From the NCBI GenBank assembly GCA_027039465.1, contig JALWEA010000471.1, forward strand, positions 1 through 8,251: a DNA stretch of 8,251 nt, read 5' to 3'. The notes under the pieces are model-generated. The model searched no databases and was not told where the DNA came from. It saw nothing but the letters and a program-made list of their open reading frames with translations. Positions 1 to 7,252 of this stretch are shown here, piece after piece. Position numbers and translations under genes: made by a program. This stretch comes from Calditrichia bacterium (lineage in GTDB: Bacteria; Calditrichota; Calditrichia; Calditrichales; Calditrichaceae). Position 1 is the first letter of the stretch, and every line of letters begins with the position of its first letter.

Positions 1-17
1 ATACTTTGTCCAAACAA

Positions 18-46
18 AAATGCCACCGTAAAGTACGGTGGCATTT
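18..46 (-). terminator. Rho-independent terminator of the fad operon
   Basis: A 10-base perfect stem (TGCCACCGTA at 21-30 with TACGGTGGCA at 34-43) closes a 3-base loop, and flanking AAA/TTT pairs extend it to 13 bp. Read on the minus strand, the hairpin is followed by a T-rich run (ATTTTTGTTTGG). It begins about 36 bases past the fadN-like stop at 82-84, so it is the natural end of the operon. The plus-strand flank (TTTCATTTC) is also fairly T-rich, so it may act in both directions. Confidence 0.9.
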
Positions 47-81
47 CATTTCAATCCTGTTTCTCGGTTCCGGGCGCTGTT

Positions 82-2415
82 TTAATTGCGTAACGGCTTG
101 CCGGTTTTCAGCATGTGCTCCATGCGGTCCTGACTTAATTTTTCGCCGCACAAGCTGACAAACGCTTCTCGCTCCAAATCCAAAATATCCTGCTCGCGCA
201 CCGGTTTGGTAAACGAAGCTTTGTCGCCGCCGCACAACACCCAGGCCAGTTTTTCACCGATCAAACGATCATGCTCGGAAATCTTCCCCTGTTTAACAAA
301 GTTTTTCAGCGAATCCTGCAGAACCAAAAAGCCGTCCATGCCTGGCAGAATCAAATCGTCCCGTTCTTCGGGCGGCGTGTAATCCTCGGCTAATTTCAAG
401 ACCGCCTGCTTGGCTTCGTAAATCAGATGATCCGGATTAATCACAATCGTATCGCTGCGTTTGAGATAGCCCAACTTAACCGCTTCTTTGGCCGAAGTGG
501 AAACTTTGGCAAACCCGATGGTTTCAAAGGCTTTTTGTACCGGCGGGAACGGGCCCGGACGCATCTTGGCCATGGCATCTATGAAGTTCATCAGCACGCG
601 TAAATTACCCCCTGCGCCGGGAATCAGCCCCACGCCAACTTCCACGGCGCCGCAGTAAAGTTCGGCCGAAGCCACAATTTTATCGGTCGCGGCCGAAATT
701 TCAAAACCGCCGCCTAAGGTCAGGTTGAACGGCGCGGCCACAACGGGAAATTTGGCAAAACGCAGTCCCTGGCCGATATCCTGAAAATTCTTGCTTAACT
801 TTTCAAGCATCTTCCATTTTTGGGCTTTACTTAATTCCAGAATCATCTGCAGGTTGGCGCCAACGGAAAAATTGGGCCCAAGGCTTCCGATGATCAAACC
901 TTTAAAACCGTTGGCCGGCACCCAATGAATGACCTCCGCCAGCATATCCAGCATGGAACCGTCAATGGGATTCACATCCGCCTTTAAGACGCTGCGCAAA
1001 TTCAAAAAGGCCACACCGTTGCCGATATCGTAAATGCTGGTGCTCCAGTTTTTCTTGACGCGCTTTCCTTCCAGTTTGGGTTGAATGAGTTTCGGGATTT
1101 CCGGAACGGGTTTGTGCGTTTTATCCGGAATCGAATAGTAGAACTGCTTCTTATTTTCCACGCGGTAGAAAGAGGGATGTTCGGTTTGCAGCATCTCCTT
1201 TACCCATTGAGGCACCTGCTTGCCCTCTTTCACCATGCGTTGCACCGAACGCACCGGATCGAGTGCATCCCAGATTTCGAAAGGCCCCAATTCCCAACCG
1301 AATCCCCAGCGCATGGCCCGATCGATATTGACAATATCATCGGCAATTTCCGGAATGCGATTGGCGGCGTAAATCAAAGTTTGGGACAATACTTCCCAGA
1401 TGAATTTGCCGGCTTTGTCATCGCTGTATGCCAGGGAACGAATGCGATCCCCGACTTCGATGAAACTTTTGGCATTTTTTAATGAAGTAAAGCGCACCTT
1501 AACCTGAGGCTCGTACTCCAGAGTTTTGAAATTGATGGAATAAATTTTACCGTCGATTTTTTTGAAAAAACCGGCGCGCACTTTTTGGCCCAACAGTTTA
1601 TGATCAATCATTTTCTGCAGATAATCCGGGATTTTGAAAATGTCGCGCCGTTCGTCATTCTCTCCTTTTTCATAAGAAGAAGTCGCCACATGGGCCAACG
1701 TATCCAGGCCGACCACATCGGCCGTGCGGAAGGTGGCGCTCTTCGGCCGCCCCAAAACCGGGCCGGTCAGCTTATCCACTTCTTCCAATCGCAATTGCAT
1801 CTGCTGCGCCAAATTCATGGTGAGCATCATGCCGAACACGCCGATACGGTTGGCAATAAAATTGACCGTATCTTTGGCGTAAACAATCCCTTTGCCTAAA
1901 ACTTCCCTGGAAAAATCCACAATGGTGTTCACCACTTCGTCGGTGGTTTCTTCACCGCGAATAATTTCCAGCAAGTGCATGTAACGCGGCGGATTGAAAA
2001 AGTGGGTCACCAAAAAATTCTTGCGAAATTCCACAGGCATGTCTTGCATCATGTCTTTGATGAGCAAACCGGACGTATTGGAAGAAACAATGCTGTCGGT
2101 GCGAACATAAGGCTGAATGCGTTTGAAAAGTTGCTGCTTCCAATCCAGGCGTTCGGCAATCACCTCGATAATCCAGTCCGCTTCTTTCAGATGCTCGATG
2201 TGCTCATCGTAATTCATGGGCGTAATGTATTTGGCATCATTTGGATTGTAAAAGGGTGCGGGTTTCAGTTTTAAGGCGGTTTGAATTCCCTTTTCCGAAA
2301 GCTCCTGCGTTAAATCGAACAACATGGAGGGAATGCCGGTATTGGCCAAATGCGCGGCTATCTGACTGCCCATAACCCCGGCGCCCAGGACCGCTACTTT
2401 TTTAATTTCTCTCAT
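82..2415 (-). CDS. fadN: 3-hydroxyacyl-CoA dehydrogenase / enoyl-CoA hydratase, FadN type
   Basis: A cytoplasmic bifunctional beta-oxidation enzyme of 777 residues that hydrates trans-2-enoyl-CoA and oxidises the resulting 3-hydroxyacyl-CoA with NAD. The N-terminal half is the dehydrogenase: Rossmann motif GAGVMG at 11-16, SSNTSG at 111-116, catalytic-type His138 in THFFNPPRYMHLLE, Glu150 and Asn189 in FIANRIG. A second dehydrogenase-type helical segment spans about 320-400 (GFGWELGPFEIWD). The C-terminal part, about 465-700, is a crotonase fold. It has FSVGANL at 515-521, GGGFE with Glu572, and GAVEVGVGLIPGAGG with Glu592, the two glutamates used by enoyl-CoA hydratases. This domain order (dehydrogenase first) is that of Bacillus FadN and the opposite of E. 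coli FadB. The start at 2415 is chosen because TAGGAGGTG lies 5 bases upstream and the Rossmann strand begins within a few residues. An in-frame start at 2475 would overlap fadA. It is the last gene of the operon. Confidence 0.93.
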   Translation of the reverse strand: MREIKKVAVLGAGVMGSQIAAHLANTGIPSMLFDLTQELSEKGIQTALKLKPAPFYNPNDAKYITPMNYDEHIEHLKEADWIIEVIAERLDWKQQLFKRIQPYVRTDSIVSSNTSGLLIKDMMQDMPVEFRKNFLVTHFFNPPRYMHLLEIIRGEETTDEVVNTIVDFSREVLGKGIVYAKDTVNFIANRIGVFGMMLTMNLAQQMQLRLEEVDKLTGPVLGRPKSATFRTADVVGLDTLAHVATSSYEKGENDERRDIFKIPDYLQKMIDHKLLGQKVRAGFFKKIDGKIYSINFKTLEYEPQVKVRFTSLKNAKSFIEVGDRIRSLAYSDDKAGKFIWEVLSQTLIYAANRIPEIADDIVNIDRAMRWGFGWELGPFEIWDALDPVRSVQRMVKEGKQVPQWVKEMLQTEHPSFYRVENKKQFYYSIPDKTHKPVPEIPKLIQPKLEGKRVKKNWSTSIYDIGNGVAFLNLRSVLKADVNPIDGSMLDMLAEVIHWVPANGFKGLIIGSLGPNFSVGANLQMILELSKAQKWKMLEKLSKNFQDIGQGLRFAKFPVVAAPFNLTLGGGFEISAATDKIVASAELYCGAVEVGVGLIPGAGGNLRVLMNFIDAMAKMRPGPFPPVQKAFETIGFAKVSTSAKEAVKLGYLKRSDTIVINPDHLIYEAKQAVLKLAEDYTPPEERDDLILPGMDGFLVLQDSLKNFVKQGKISEHDRLIGEKLAWVLCGGDKASFTKPVREQDILDLEREAFVSLCGEKLSQDRMEHMLKTGKPLRN

Positions 2416-2429
2416 GGCAGCACCTCCTA
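2416..2429 (-). promoter_or_regulatory. Shine-Dalgarno of fadN overlapping the fadA stop codon
   Basis: On the minus strand, TAGGAGGTG (2429 to 2421) stands 5 bases before the ATG at 2415. The first three bases are the TAG stop of the upstream thiolase. A near-perfect anti-16S match that includes the upstream stop suggests translational coupling or re-initiation. It also fixes the start at 2415 rather than at 2475. Confidence 0.85.
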
Positions 2430-3560
2430 CATTCGCTCGATAATCGTGGCGATACCCTGCCCGGAGCCGATGCACATCGTTGCCAGACCGTACTTCCCGT
2501 TATTTTGTTCCATGACATTCAACAGCGTGGTTAAGATACGCGCTCCCGAGCAACCGAGCGGATGTCCCAACGCAATGGCACCGCCGTTCAAATTGATTTT
2601 TTCCATCGGCCAACCGGTTTTGCGGATCACGTAAAGCGACTGTGCGGCAAAAGCTTCGTTGAGTTCAATGTAATCAATATCATCAATGGTCATGCCGGCA
2701 CGTCCCAGGGCTTTGGCCGAAGCGGGAATCGGGCCTTTACCCATCTTTTCCCATTCCACTCCGGCGACGGCACGTGAAATAATGCGCGCGCGCGGCTTCA
2801 TGCCCAACTCGTCAGCCAACGTATTGCTCATAACCAACACGGCGGCCGACCCGATGCTGATGGGACTGGATGTCGCTGCCGTAACCGTTCCGTTTTTGTC
2901 GAACACCGGAGGCAGGGAACGAATCTTCTCGATGTCCGGTTCACGCGGGCCTTCGTCGCGATCAATCACATTGCCGTTAAATTCAATGGGCACGATTTCA
3001 TTCTTGAAACGACCCTGAGCATGAGCATCCAAAGCTTTACGATGGGAAGCAATGGAAAATTCTTCCTGATCTTCGCGGGAAATATTCAATTCTTTGGCCA
3101 AATTCTCGGCCGTTTCTCCCATGCCGATGTAAAAATTCTTTTTGACTAATTCCGGGTGAAAACTGGGATTGTAACCGCCCATGGGTACCGAAAACATGTC
3201 TTCGGTTCCGACGGCAATGCCGCAATCCAGATCGCCCGCTATGATCGCCTGATTCAGTTGATGCACCGCATCCATGGAAGAGCCGCAAAAACGGTTGACC
3301 ACTTTAGCGCCGGCCTCTTTGGGTATTCCGGCCAAAACCACGGCAGCCCGCGCCAACAACATACCCTGGGTGGCCTCCGGAAAAGCGCAGCCCAAAACAA
3401 TATCTTCGATTTTTTCAAGCGGCAGTTTTGGATTTCGTTTTAACAATGCTTTAATGACTTCGGCGCTCAAGGTGTCGGGTCGGATGCCGATCATTTTTCC
3501 GTTCTTGACGCCAATGGGACTGCGAACGGCATCAACGATTACCGCATATTTTTCAGACAT
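2427..3560 (-). CDS. fadA: Acetyl-CoA acyltransferase (3-ketoacyl-CoA thiolase)
   Basis: A 377-residue thiolase, the usual family length, that cleaves 3-ketoacyl-CoA with CoA to give acetyl-CoA and a shortened acyl-CoA in the cytoplasm. Visible catalytic elements are nucleophile Cys92 (NRFCGSSMDA), NEAF at 301-304, the second thiolase signature at 323-339 with His333 (GHP), and the final Cys363 in CIGSGQG. The C-terminal 55 residues are very close to E. coli FadA as I recall it, pointing to degradative thiolase I rather than a biosynthetic AtoB. The segment after GTVTA reads SSPISIGSAA, with Ile236 where FadA-type thiolases normally have Asp (SDGAAA). The start has GAAGGGAG six bases upstream. 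The gene lies 36 bases after fadE and 11 bases before fadN, so it is the middle gene of one transcript. Confidence 0.94.
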   Translation of the reverse strand: MSEKYAVIVDAVRSPIGVKNGKMIGIRPDTLSAEVIKALLKRNPKLPLEKIEDIVLGCAFPEATQGMLLARAAVVLAGIPKEAGAKVVNRFCGSSMDAVHQLNQAIIAGDLDCGIAVGTEDMFSVPMGGYNPSFHPELVKKNFYIGMGETAENLAKELNISREDQEEFSIASHRKALDAHAQGRFKNEIVPIEFNGNVIDRDEGPREPDIEKIRSLPPVFDKNGTVTAATSSPISIGSAAVLVMSNTLADELGMKPRARIISRAVAGVEWEKMGKGPIPASAKALGRAGMTIDDIDYIELNEAFAAQSLYVIRKTGWPMEKINLNGGAIALGHPLGCSGARILTTLLNVMEQNNGKYGLATMCIGSGQGIATIIERM

Positions 3561-3596
3561 GATGAACTCCCTTCGTTTTTCAAAACTTAAAATTTC

Positions 3597-5363
3597 TTAC
3601 AACATATATTGGCCGTGCTCGTACAAGGTGTCCGCCAATTCCCGACGCATTTGAAACAGGTTCAAACGCAAATTGGTCGGTTCGGACAAGACAGCCAAAT
3701 CGGCTAGGGCTTGCTCTAACTCGTGCCCTTCTTCGATAGCCAGCAAAGCGGTGCGCGCATTGGCCGCAATACGCTGAGCCTTAATTGCCGTGCCTATTTG
3801 CGCGATGTGCATACGAATGGCTTCATAGCCGTTTTTCTCAACATATTGCGTGACCCTAGCCAAAACACTGTCCATAACGTAAATATCCGTGAACATATCG
3901 GCCAAAATTTCCATCAGCTGTTGTTCATGCGGCAAGCTCTGACCGTAACGAATGATGGATTCATTGAATACGTATAAGGTAATCGCCTTGGCATATTCCA
4001 AAGCAATTTTTTCTTTTTGCAAAATATCGCTTTCGATTTCGATTGGAATGCCCCGCAGCAAACGTTCGTTTTCCTTAATCTTATCCCGGATAGGTAATTC
4101 TTCCAACAATGCTTTTTTGAGAAAATGGCCGGTAATGATTTGCCGGTTGATTTCGTTGGTGCCCTCGAAAATACGATCCACACGCGTATCGCGCACCATG
4201 GCAGCCATAGGATAATCTTCGATATAACCGTAACCGCCGAAAATCTGCAGCCCGTCATCCGTATTTAACCAGTGGGCTTCGGTACCGAAAACCTTAGTCA
4301 TGGAAGCTTCGGTGGCAAAGGTGCCAATAGCCTGCACGATCTTTTGGTAGTAATCTTCCCCGCTATGATCGACTTGACTGATGGCCGCGTCAATATCGCC
4401 AACCGTACGATAGAGGATGCTTTCCAGATCGTAAATGCGGATCATCATGTTTGCAAATTTGGATTTAATTGCGCCGAAATTGGCAATGGGCTGGCCGAAC
4501 TGATGCCGTTGCAAGGCATATTTTACCGCTTCGTCGATAGCCGCTTTGGAGCCTCCCAACACGGCAGCGCCCAATTTGTACCGTCCGATATCCAGCGTGT
4601 TAAAGGCAATGTGATGCCCTTTGCCCGGAATGCCTAATAAATCTTCCACAGGGACGGGAACGTCGTTCAGTGTAACGCTGACCGTGCTCGAGCCTTTATA
4701 GCCCATTTTCTTTTCTTCCGCGCCGATTTCCACGCCGGGTAAATCCATGTTGACAATGAATCCGGTAAATTTCTCACCATCGATTTTCGCGTAGCAAATC
4801 AATGTTTGGCACCAACCGCCGTTACTGATAAACTGCTTGGTGCCGTTGAGAATGTAATGCTTACCGTCTTCGCTCAGCCTGGCCGTTGTTTTTGCCGCCA
4901 GGGCATCGGTACCGGCGCCAGGCTCGGTTAAAGCATAAGACCCGATCCACTCACCGCTGCCCAATTTAGGCAGGTACTTCTTTTTTTGCTCCTCCGTACC
5001 AAAGAGCACGATGGGTAAAGTGGCAATGCCCGTATGGGCCGAAAAGGTGACCATAAAGGAACCCGATTCCCCTCTGGCGATTCGTTCGTTCACCAGAGCG
5101 GAGGTCACTTTGTCCAAACCAAGACCGCCGTATTCTTCCGGAATATCGATGCTTAACATCCCCAGTTCGCCCAATTCACGCATTAATTGGCGAGACAATT
5201 CCGGGTTGTACCGCTCGATTTCCTTCTTTTTCGGTAGAATCTGTTCTTCAGCGAATTCCCGGGCAATACGTCCGATCTCTTCCTGCTCTTCGCTGATGTC
5301 ATCTACCGTAAAAATTTTACGACGGCCAATGGGTTCCACAATAAATCTTCCGCCGACAGCCAT
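3597..5363 (-). CDS. fadE: Acyl-CoA dehydrogenase, FadE/VLCAD-like
   Basis: An FAD-dependent acyl-CoA dehydrogenase of 588 residues catalysing the first step of beta-oxidation, presumably passing electrons to an electron-transfer flavoprotein. The core runs from about 25 to 410. Signature 1 is YALTEPGAGTDA at 143-154. Signature 2 spans 376-404 (GGYGYIEDYPMAAMVRDTRV, then DRIFEGTNE), with Glu400 as the probable catalytic base. Residues about 430-588 form an extra helical C-terminal domain. This longer architecture is typical of Bacillus FadE and of mitochondrial VLCAD/ACAD9, whereas short- and medium-chain enzymes are near 380-400 residues, so long-chain substrates are likely. The ATG at 5363 has GGAAGGAG six bases upstream. 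An upstream in-frame TTG at 5465 would add an unrelated hydrophobic, Cys-rich stretch and lies at the predicted transcription start, so I reject it. It is the first gene of the operon. Confidence 0.93.
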   Translation of the reverse strand: MAVGGRFIVEPIGRRKIFTVDDISEEQEEIGRIAREFAEEQILPKKKEIERYNPELSRQLMRELGELGMLSIDIPEEYGGLGLDKVTSALVNERIARGESGSFMVTFSAHTGIATLPIVLFGTEEQKKKYLPKLGSGEWIGSYALTEPGAGTDALAAKTTARLSEDGKHYILNGTKQFISNGGWCQTLICYAKIDGEKFTGFIVNMDLPGVEIGAEEKKMGYKGSSTVSVTLNDVPVPVEDLLGIPGKGHHIAFNTLDIGRYKLGAAVLGGSKAAIDEAVKYALQRHQFGQPIANFGAIKSKFANMMIRIYDLESILYRTVGDIDAAISQVDHSGEDYYQKIVQAIGTFATEASMTKVFGTEAHWLNTDDGLQIFGGYGYIEDYPMAAMVRDTRVDRIFEGTNEINRQIITGHFLKKALLEELPIRDKIKENERLLRGIPIEIESDILQKEKIALEYAKAITLYVFNESIIRYGQSLPHEQQLMEILADMFTDIYVMDSVLARVTQYVEKNGYEAIRMHIAQIGTAIKAQRIAANARTALLAIEEGHELEQALADLAVLSEPTNLRLNLFQMRRELADTLYEHGQYML

Positions 5364-5384
5364 AAACAACTCCTTCCGTTGTTT
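5364..5384 (-). promoter_or_regulatory. Shine-Dalgarno of fadE in the loop of a small stem-loop
   Basis: On the minus strand the seven bases AAACAAC (5384 to 5378) and GTTGTTT (5370 to 5364) are perfectly complementary and enclose GGAAGGA, so most of the ribosome site GGAAGGAG is in the loop. The stem ends directly at the ATG. It is A/U-rich, hence weak. It could display or temperature-tune the ribosome site, or be chance. The Shine-Dalgarno itself is secure and decides the start at 5363. Confidence 0.5.
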
Positions 5385-5470
5385 TATTATAAAAATGAAA
5401 AATGGATATTCGTCCCATTCACCCGGCCCTACGCAATGCAAACAACAAACGACTTCTACCCACAAATAAT

Positions 5471-5500
5471 ATAGTAAAAAATAAATGAATGTCCAGTCAA
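5471..5500 (-). promoter_or_regulatory. Sigma70-type promoter of the fad operon
   Basis: On the minus strand, TTGACT (5500 to 5495, five of six matches to the -35 consensus) is followed after 18 bases by TACTAT (5476 to 5471, four of six including the conserved first two and last two positions). The expected start is near 5464, giving a leader of about 100 bases before the fadE ATG. An overlapping TATATT at 5473-5468 matches the -10 consensus better, but its spacer would be 21 bases. No other good promoter is visible between the ATPase gene and fadE. Confidence 0.6.
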
Positions 5501-5501
5501 T
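5484..5501. promoter_or_regulatory. Candidate FadR-like operator over the fad -35 box
   Basis: The sequence at 5486-5499 has the dyad form TGAnTGnnCAnTCA: six-position half-sites with one mismatch each around a two-base centre, and an additional A:T pair at 5484/5501. The half-site TGAATG resembles that of the Bacillus TetR-family fatty-acid repressor FadR as I remember it (TGAATGA half-sites). It overlaps the -35 hexamer, where a repressor released by acyl-CoA would be expected. The regulator gene is not in the window, so this is inference from symmetry and position. Confidence 0.4.
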
Positions 5502-5778
5502 TTTGAAGTATTTAATAAAAATTTTGTTAAAAACTTTACCAGTTTATGAATGGCACCATGTTGGAAAATTGGTAATGAAATTGAATGAAGGCCCTGTTTA
5601 AATAACGAGGCTAGGAAGGCAGGACTATGCCGTAATGCTGAGTAGAATGAGAAGCCGATACATTCTCAAATTCTAGAAAAAAAGACAAAGAACAAAAGAT
5701 TGAATGGTTTTATTTTAAAAAGAAAACCGGGAAAGAACAAGGCGAAGTTGGTCGGCTTCTGAAATTCCTTAATCATAT
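5501..5778. other. Intergenic spacer between the ATPase gene and the fad promoter
   Basis: No gene is supported here. The spacer contains the left copy of a diverged direct repeat (5723-5751) and a 9-base inverted repeat with distant arms (AGAAGCCGA at 5650-5658, TCGGCTTCT at 5752-5760). A short open plus-strand frame runs from about 5651 to 5782 with no plausible start. No terminator with a T-tract is visible for the ATPase gene that ends at 5779. The region could be the remnant of a lost accessory gene or element, but I recognise no family in its frames. Confidence 0.5.
5723..5751 (+). repeat. Left copy of a diverged 29-base direct repeat flanking the ATPase gene
   Basis: Aligned without gaps to 7137-7165, this copy matches at 24 of 29 positions. 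Both start AAAACC and end AAGTTGG, with ACAAGG shared in the middle. The copies are in the same orientation and lie on either side of the ATPase gene, in otherwise unrelated spacer sequence. Mismatches are not concentrated at any codon position, so there is no sign that the similarity is protein-coding. Confidence 0.5.
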
Positions 5779-7008
5779 TTAAGTACGATTTACCACCGTT
5801 AAGGGTAAGGTTTCATTTAAAAGAAAATCCATGATATTCAGGCGTTGAATACCGTGGAAATCCTGTCCCCAGTATTCATCCATGGACAGAACGTATTTTG
5901 GATAATTGTCCCGTATTTTGAGCAAAACGCCAAATTCACGTTCAACGGTTTTCTCGGATTCCAAAAGATAAGCCACCTGAATGTATGCTTTGGCGTTTTC
6001 TTTTTCGATAATAAAATCGATTTCCTGATTATCGAGCATGCCGATATAAACGCGATAGCCTCGTTTTTTGAGTTCCAAAAAGACAATATTTTCGAGGAGA
6101 GCCGAAATATCTCCTTCCCGAAATCCGAGAACGGCGTTCCGAATCCCGATATCGGCCAAAAAATATTTTTCATTGGTCTCAAGGTATTTTTTCCCTTTCA
6201 AATCATAGCGTTTGGCTTTGTAAAGAATGAACGGCTGCTCAAGATATCTTAAATAATTGTAGATCGTTTCCATGCTCACCGAACGAAATTCTTTCTTCAG
6301 GAAATGAACAACTTTCTTTGCCGAGAAAACGTTTCCGATATTATCGAATACAAAATAAACGATCTTTTCCAAAAGATTTACATTGCGGATGCCATTTCTT
6401 AAAACAATATCCTTAAGAAGAATACTGTCAAAAATCGCGGAGATATATTGATAAATAATTTCATCCTGCATCTCCATTTGATGGATGCCGGGAAATCCGC
6501 CATATTTCAGAAATTGCTTAAAAAGAAGCTTTTTATCCTTATCGCCGGAAAAATAGCAAAACTCGTCAAAGGTGAGCGTATAAACCGGAATTTCAATGTA
6601 CCTGCCGCTTAACAATGTAGCCAATTCCGAAGAGAGCAAGCTGGAATTTGAACCGGAAATATAAATATCGGCAACTTGATCGCTTAAAAATGAATTTACA
6701 GCCATTTGCCATTGCTCGATCATCTGAACTTCATCAATGAACAAAAAAAAGGAACCGGTCTTGCCCTTAAAATAGTTCGTAACATAATGGTGCAGGTCTT
6801 CGGACTTTTTGATGAAAGAAAAGTTCATGGATTCTTTATTAATATACAGAATATTTTCCGACGGTATGGCTCTGTTCGCTTTCAAATGATCCATCAAAAG
6901 CTTCATCAGCGTACTTTTTCCGCTGCGCCGAATGCCGCTAAATATTTTTATAATCGATTTACCAATGAATGGTTCTACTTTTTTGATGTAAGATTCGCGA
7001 TTAAACAT
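5779..7008 (-). CDS. AAA-type ATPase with DUF4143 C-terminal domain
   Basis: A 409-residue protein of the AAA_14/DUF4143 family, whose exact cellular role is not settled. The N-terminal P-loop ATPase has Walker A GIRRSGKST at 25-33 and Walker B FFLFIDEVQ at 87-95. A sensor-like strand ISGSNSSLLSSE (117-128) is followed by LSGR (133-136) and the conserved TLTFDEF. A winged-helix-like segment lies at about 205-260. The C-terminal domain, about 275-400, has LENIVFLELKKRGYRVY, then EIDFI with Asp331, then AYIQVAYLL. This spacing resembles a PD-(D/E)XK nuclease fold with Gln344 in place of Lys, as is usual in this subfamily, so nuclease activity is uncertain. The length is normal and the reading frame intact. 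The start has AAGGA seven bases upstream. The gene is visibly more AT-rich than the fad operon, stands alone, is bracketed by a direct repeat, and looks like a transferred accessory gene. Confidence 0.88.
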   Translation of the reverse strand: MFNRESYIKKVEPFIGKSIIKIFSGIRRSGKSTLMKLLMDHLKANRAIPSENILYINKESMNFSFIKKSEDLHHYVTNYFKGKTGSFFLFIDEVQMIEQWQMAVNSFLSDQVADIYISGSNSSLLSSELATLLSGRYIEIPVYTLTFDEFCYFSGDKDKKLLFKQFLKYGGFPGIHQMEMQDEIIYQYISAIFDSILLKDIVLRNGIRNVNLLEKIVYFVFDNIGNVFSAKKVVHFLKKEFRSVSMETIYNYLRYLEQPFILYKAKRYDLKGKKYLETNEKYFLADIGIRNAVLGFREGDISALLENIVFLELKKRGYRVYIGMLDNQEIDFIIEKENAKAYIQVAYLLESEKTVEREFGVLLKIRDNYPKYVLSMDEYWGQDFHGIQRLNIMDFLLNETLPLTVVNRT

Positions 7009-7027
7009 TTACTTTTCCTTTGGTATT

Positions 7028-7084
7028 TTTTCGATATAACGTAAAGATAATAGATTTTAAAGAATAATTCCAGTATATCGAAAA
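7028..7084. promoter_or_regulatory. 11-base perfect inverted repeat upstream of the ATPase gene
   Basis: TTTTCGATATA at 7028-7038 and its exact reverse complement TATATCGAAAA at 7074-7084 are separated by 35 bases. The inner arm lies 20 bases before the ATPase start codon, within its expected leader or promoter. It may be a pair of operator half-sites, a protein-binding dyad or an mRNA hairpin. No T-tract suggests a terminator for the ATPase direction. Confidence 0.45.
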
Positions 7085-7136
7085 GTTTTTGCAATTTAAT
7101 GCTTACGATTTTTAGTTTAGATGAAAGAATCATCAT

Positions 7137-7165
7137 AAAACCCGCAAAGGACAAGGGAAAGTTGG
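7137..7165 (+). repeat. Right copy of the diverged 29-base direct repeat
   Basis: This is the partner of 5723-5751, 24 of 29 positions identical without gaps, same orientation, about 1.4 kb away. It lies upstream of the ATPase start, while the left copy lies past its stop. Similarity fades beyond the 29 bases on both sides. Confidence 0.5.
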
Positions 7166-7252
7166 GAACTTGGAACTGATTCTGAGAAGAACCGATTTGT
7201 TTTAAATTATGTATCGCTAAGAATATTTCAAAAACCGTAAACGCTAAAGAGC

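Noticed and set aside
1081..2274. Plus-strand frames of 99-133 codons antisense to fadN
   Set aside because: Shadows of the FadN reading frame in GC-moderate coding DNA; no recognisable domains.
2416..2475. Longer FadN starting at 2475
   Set aside because: It would overlap the end of the thiolase gene and add 20 residues before the Rossmann fold; the AGGAGGTG site supports 2415.
2350..3654. Plus-strand and alternate frames antisense to fadA
   Set aside because: Shadows of the thiolase gene; no domains and no supporting signals.
5364..5465. Longer FadE starting at TTG 5465
   Set aside because: The added 34 residues are unlike acyl-CoA dehydrogenases, the TTG lacks a ribosome site and coincides with the predicted transcription start; ATG 5363 has a strong Shine-Dalgarno.
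5468..5500. TATATT (5473-5468) as the fad -10 box
   Set aside because: Better hexamer, but the 21-base spacer to TTGACT is outside the usual range; TACTAT at 18 bases preferred.
5650..5760. 9-base inverted repeat as transposon ends or a terminator
   Set aside because: A 9-base match at this spacing is expected by chance in a window of this size; there is no T-tract, transposase or target duplication.
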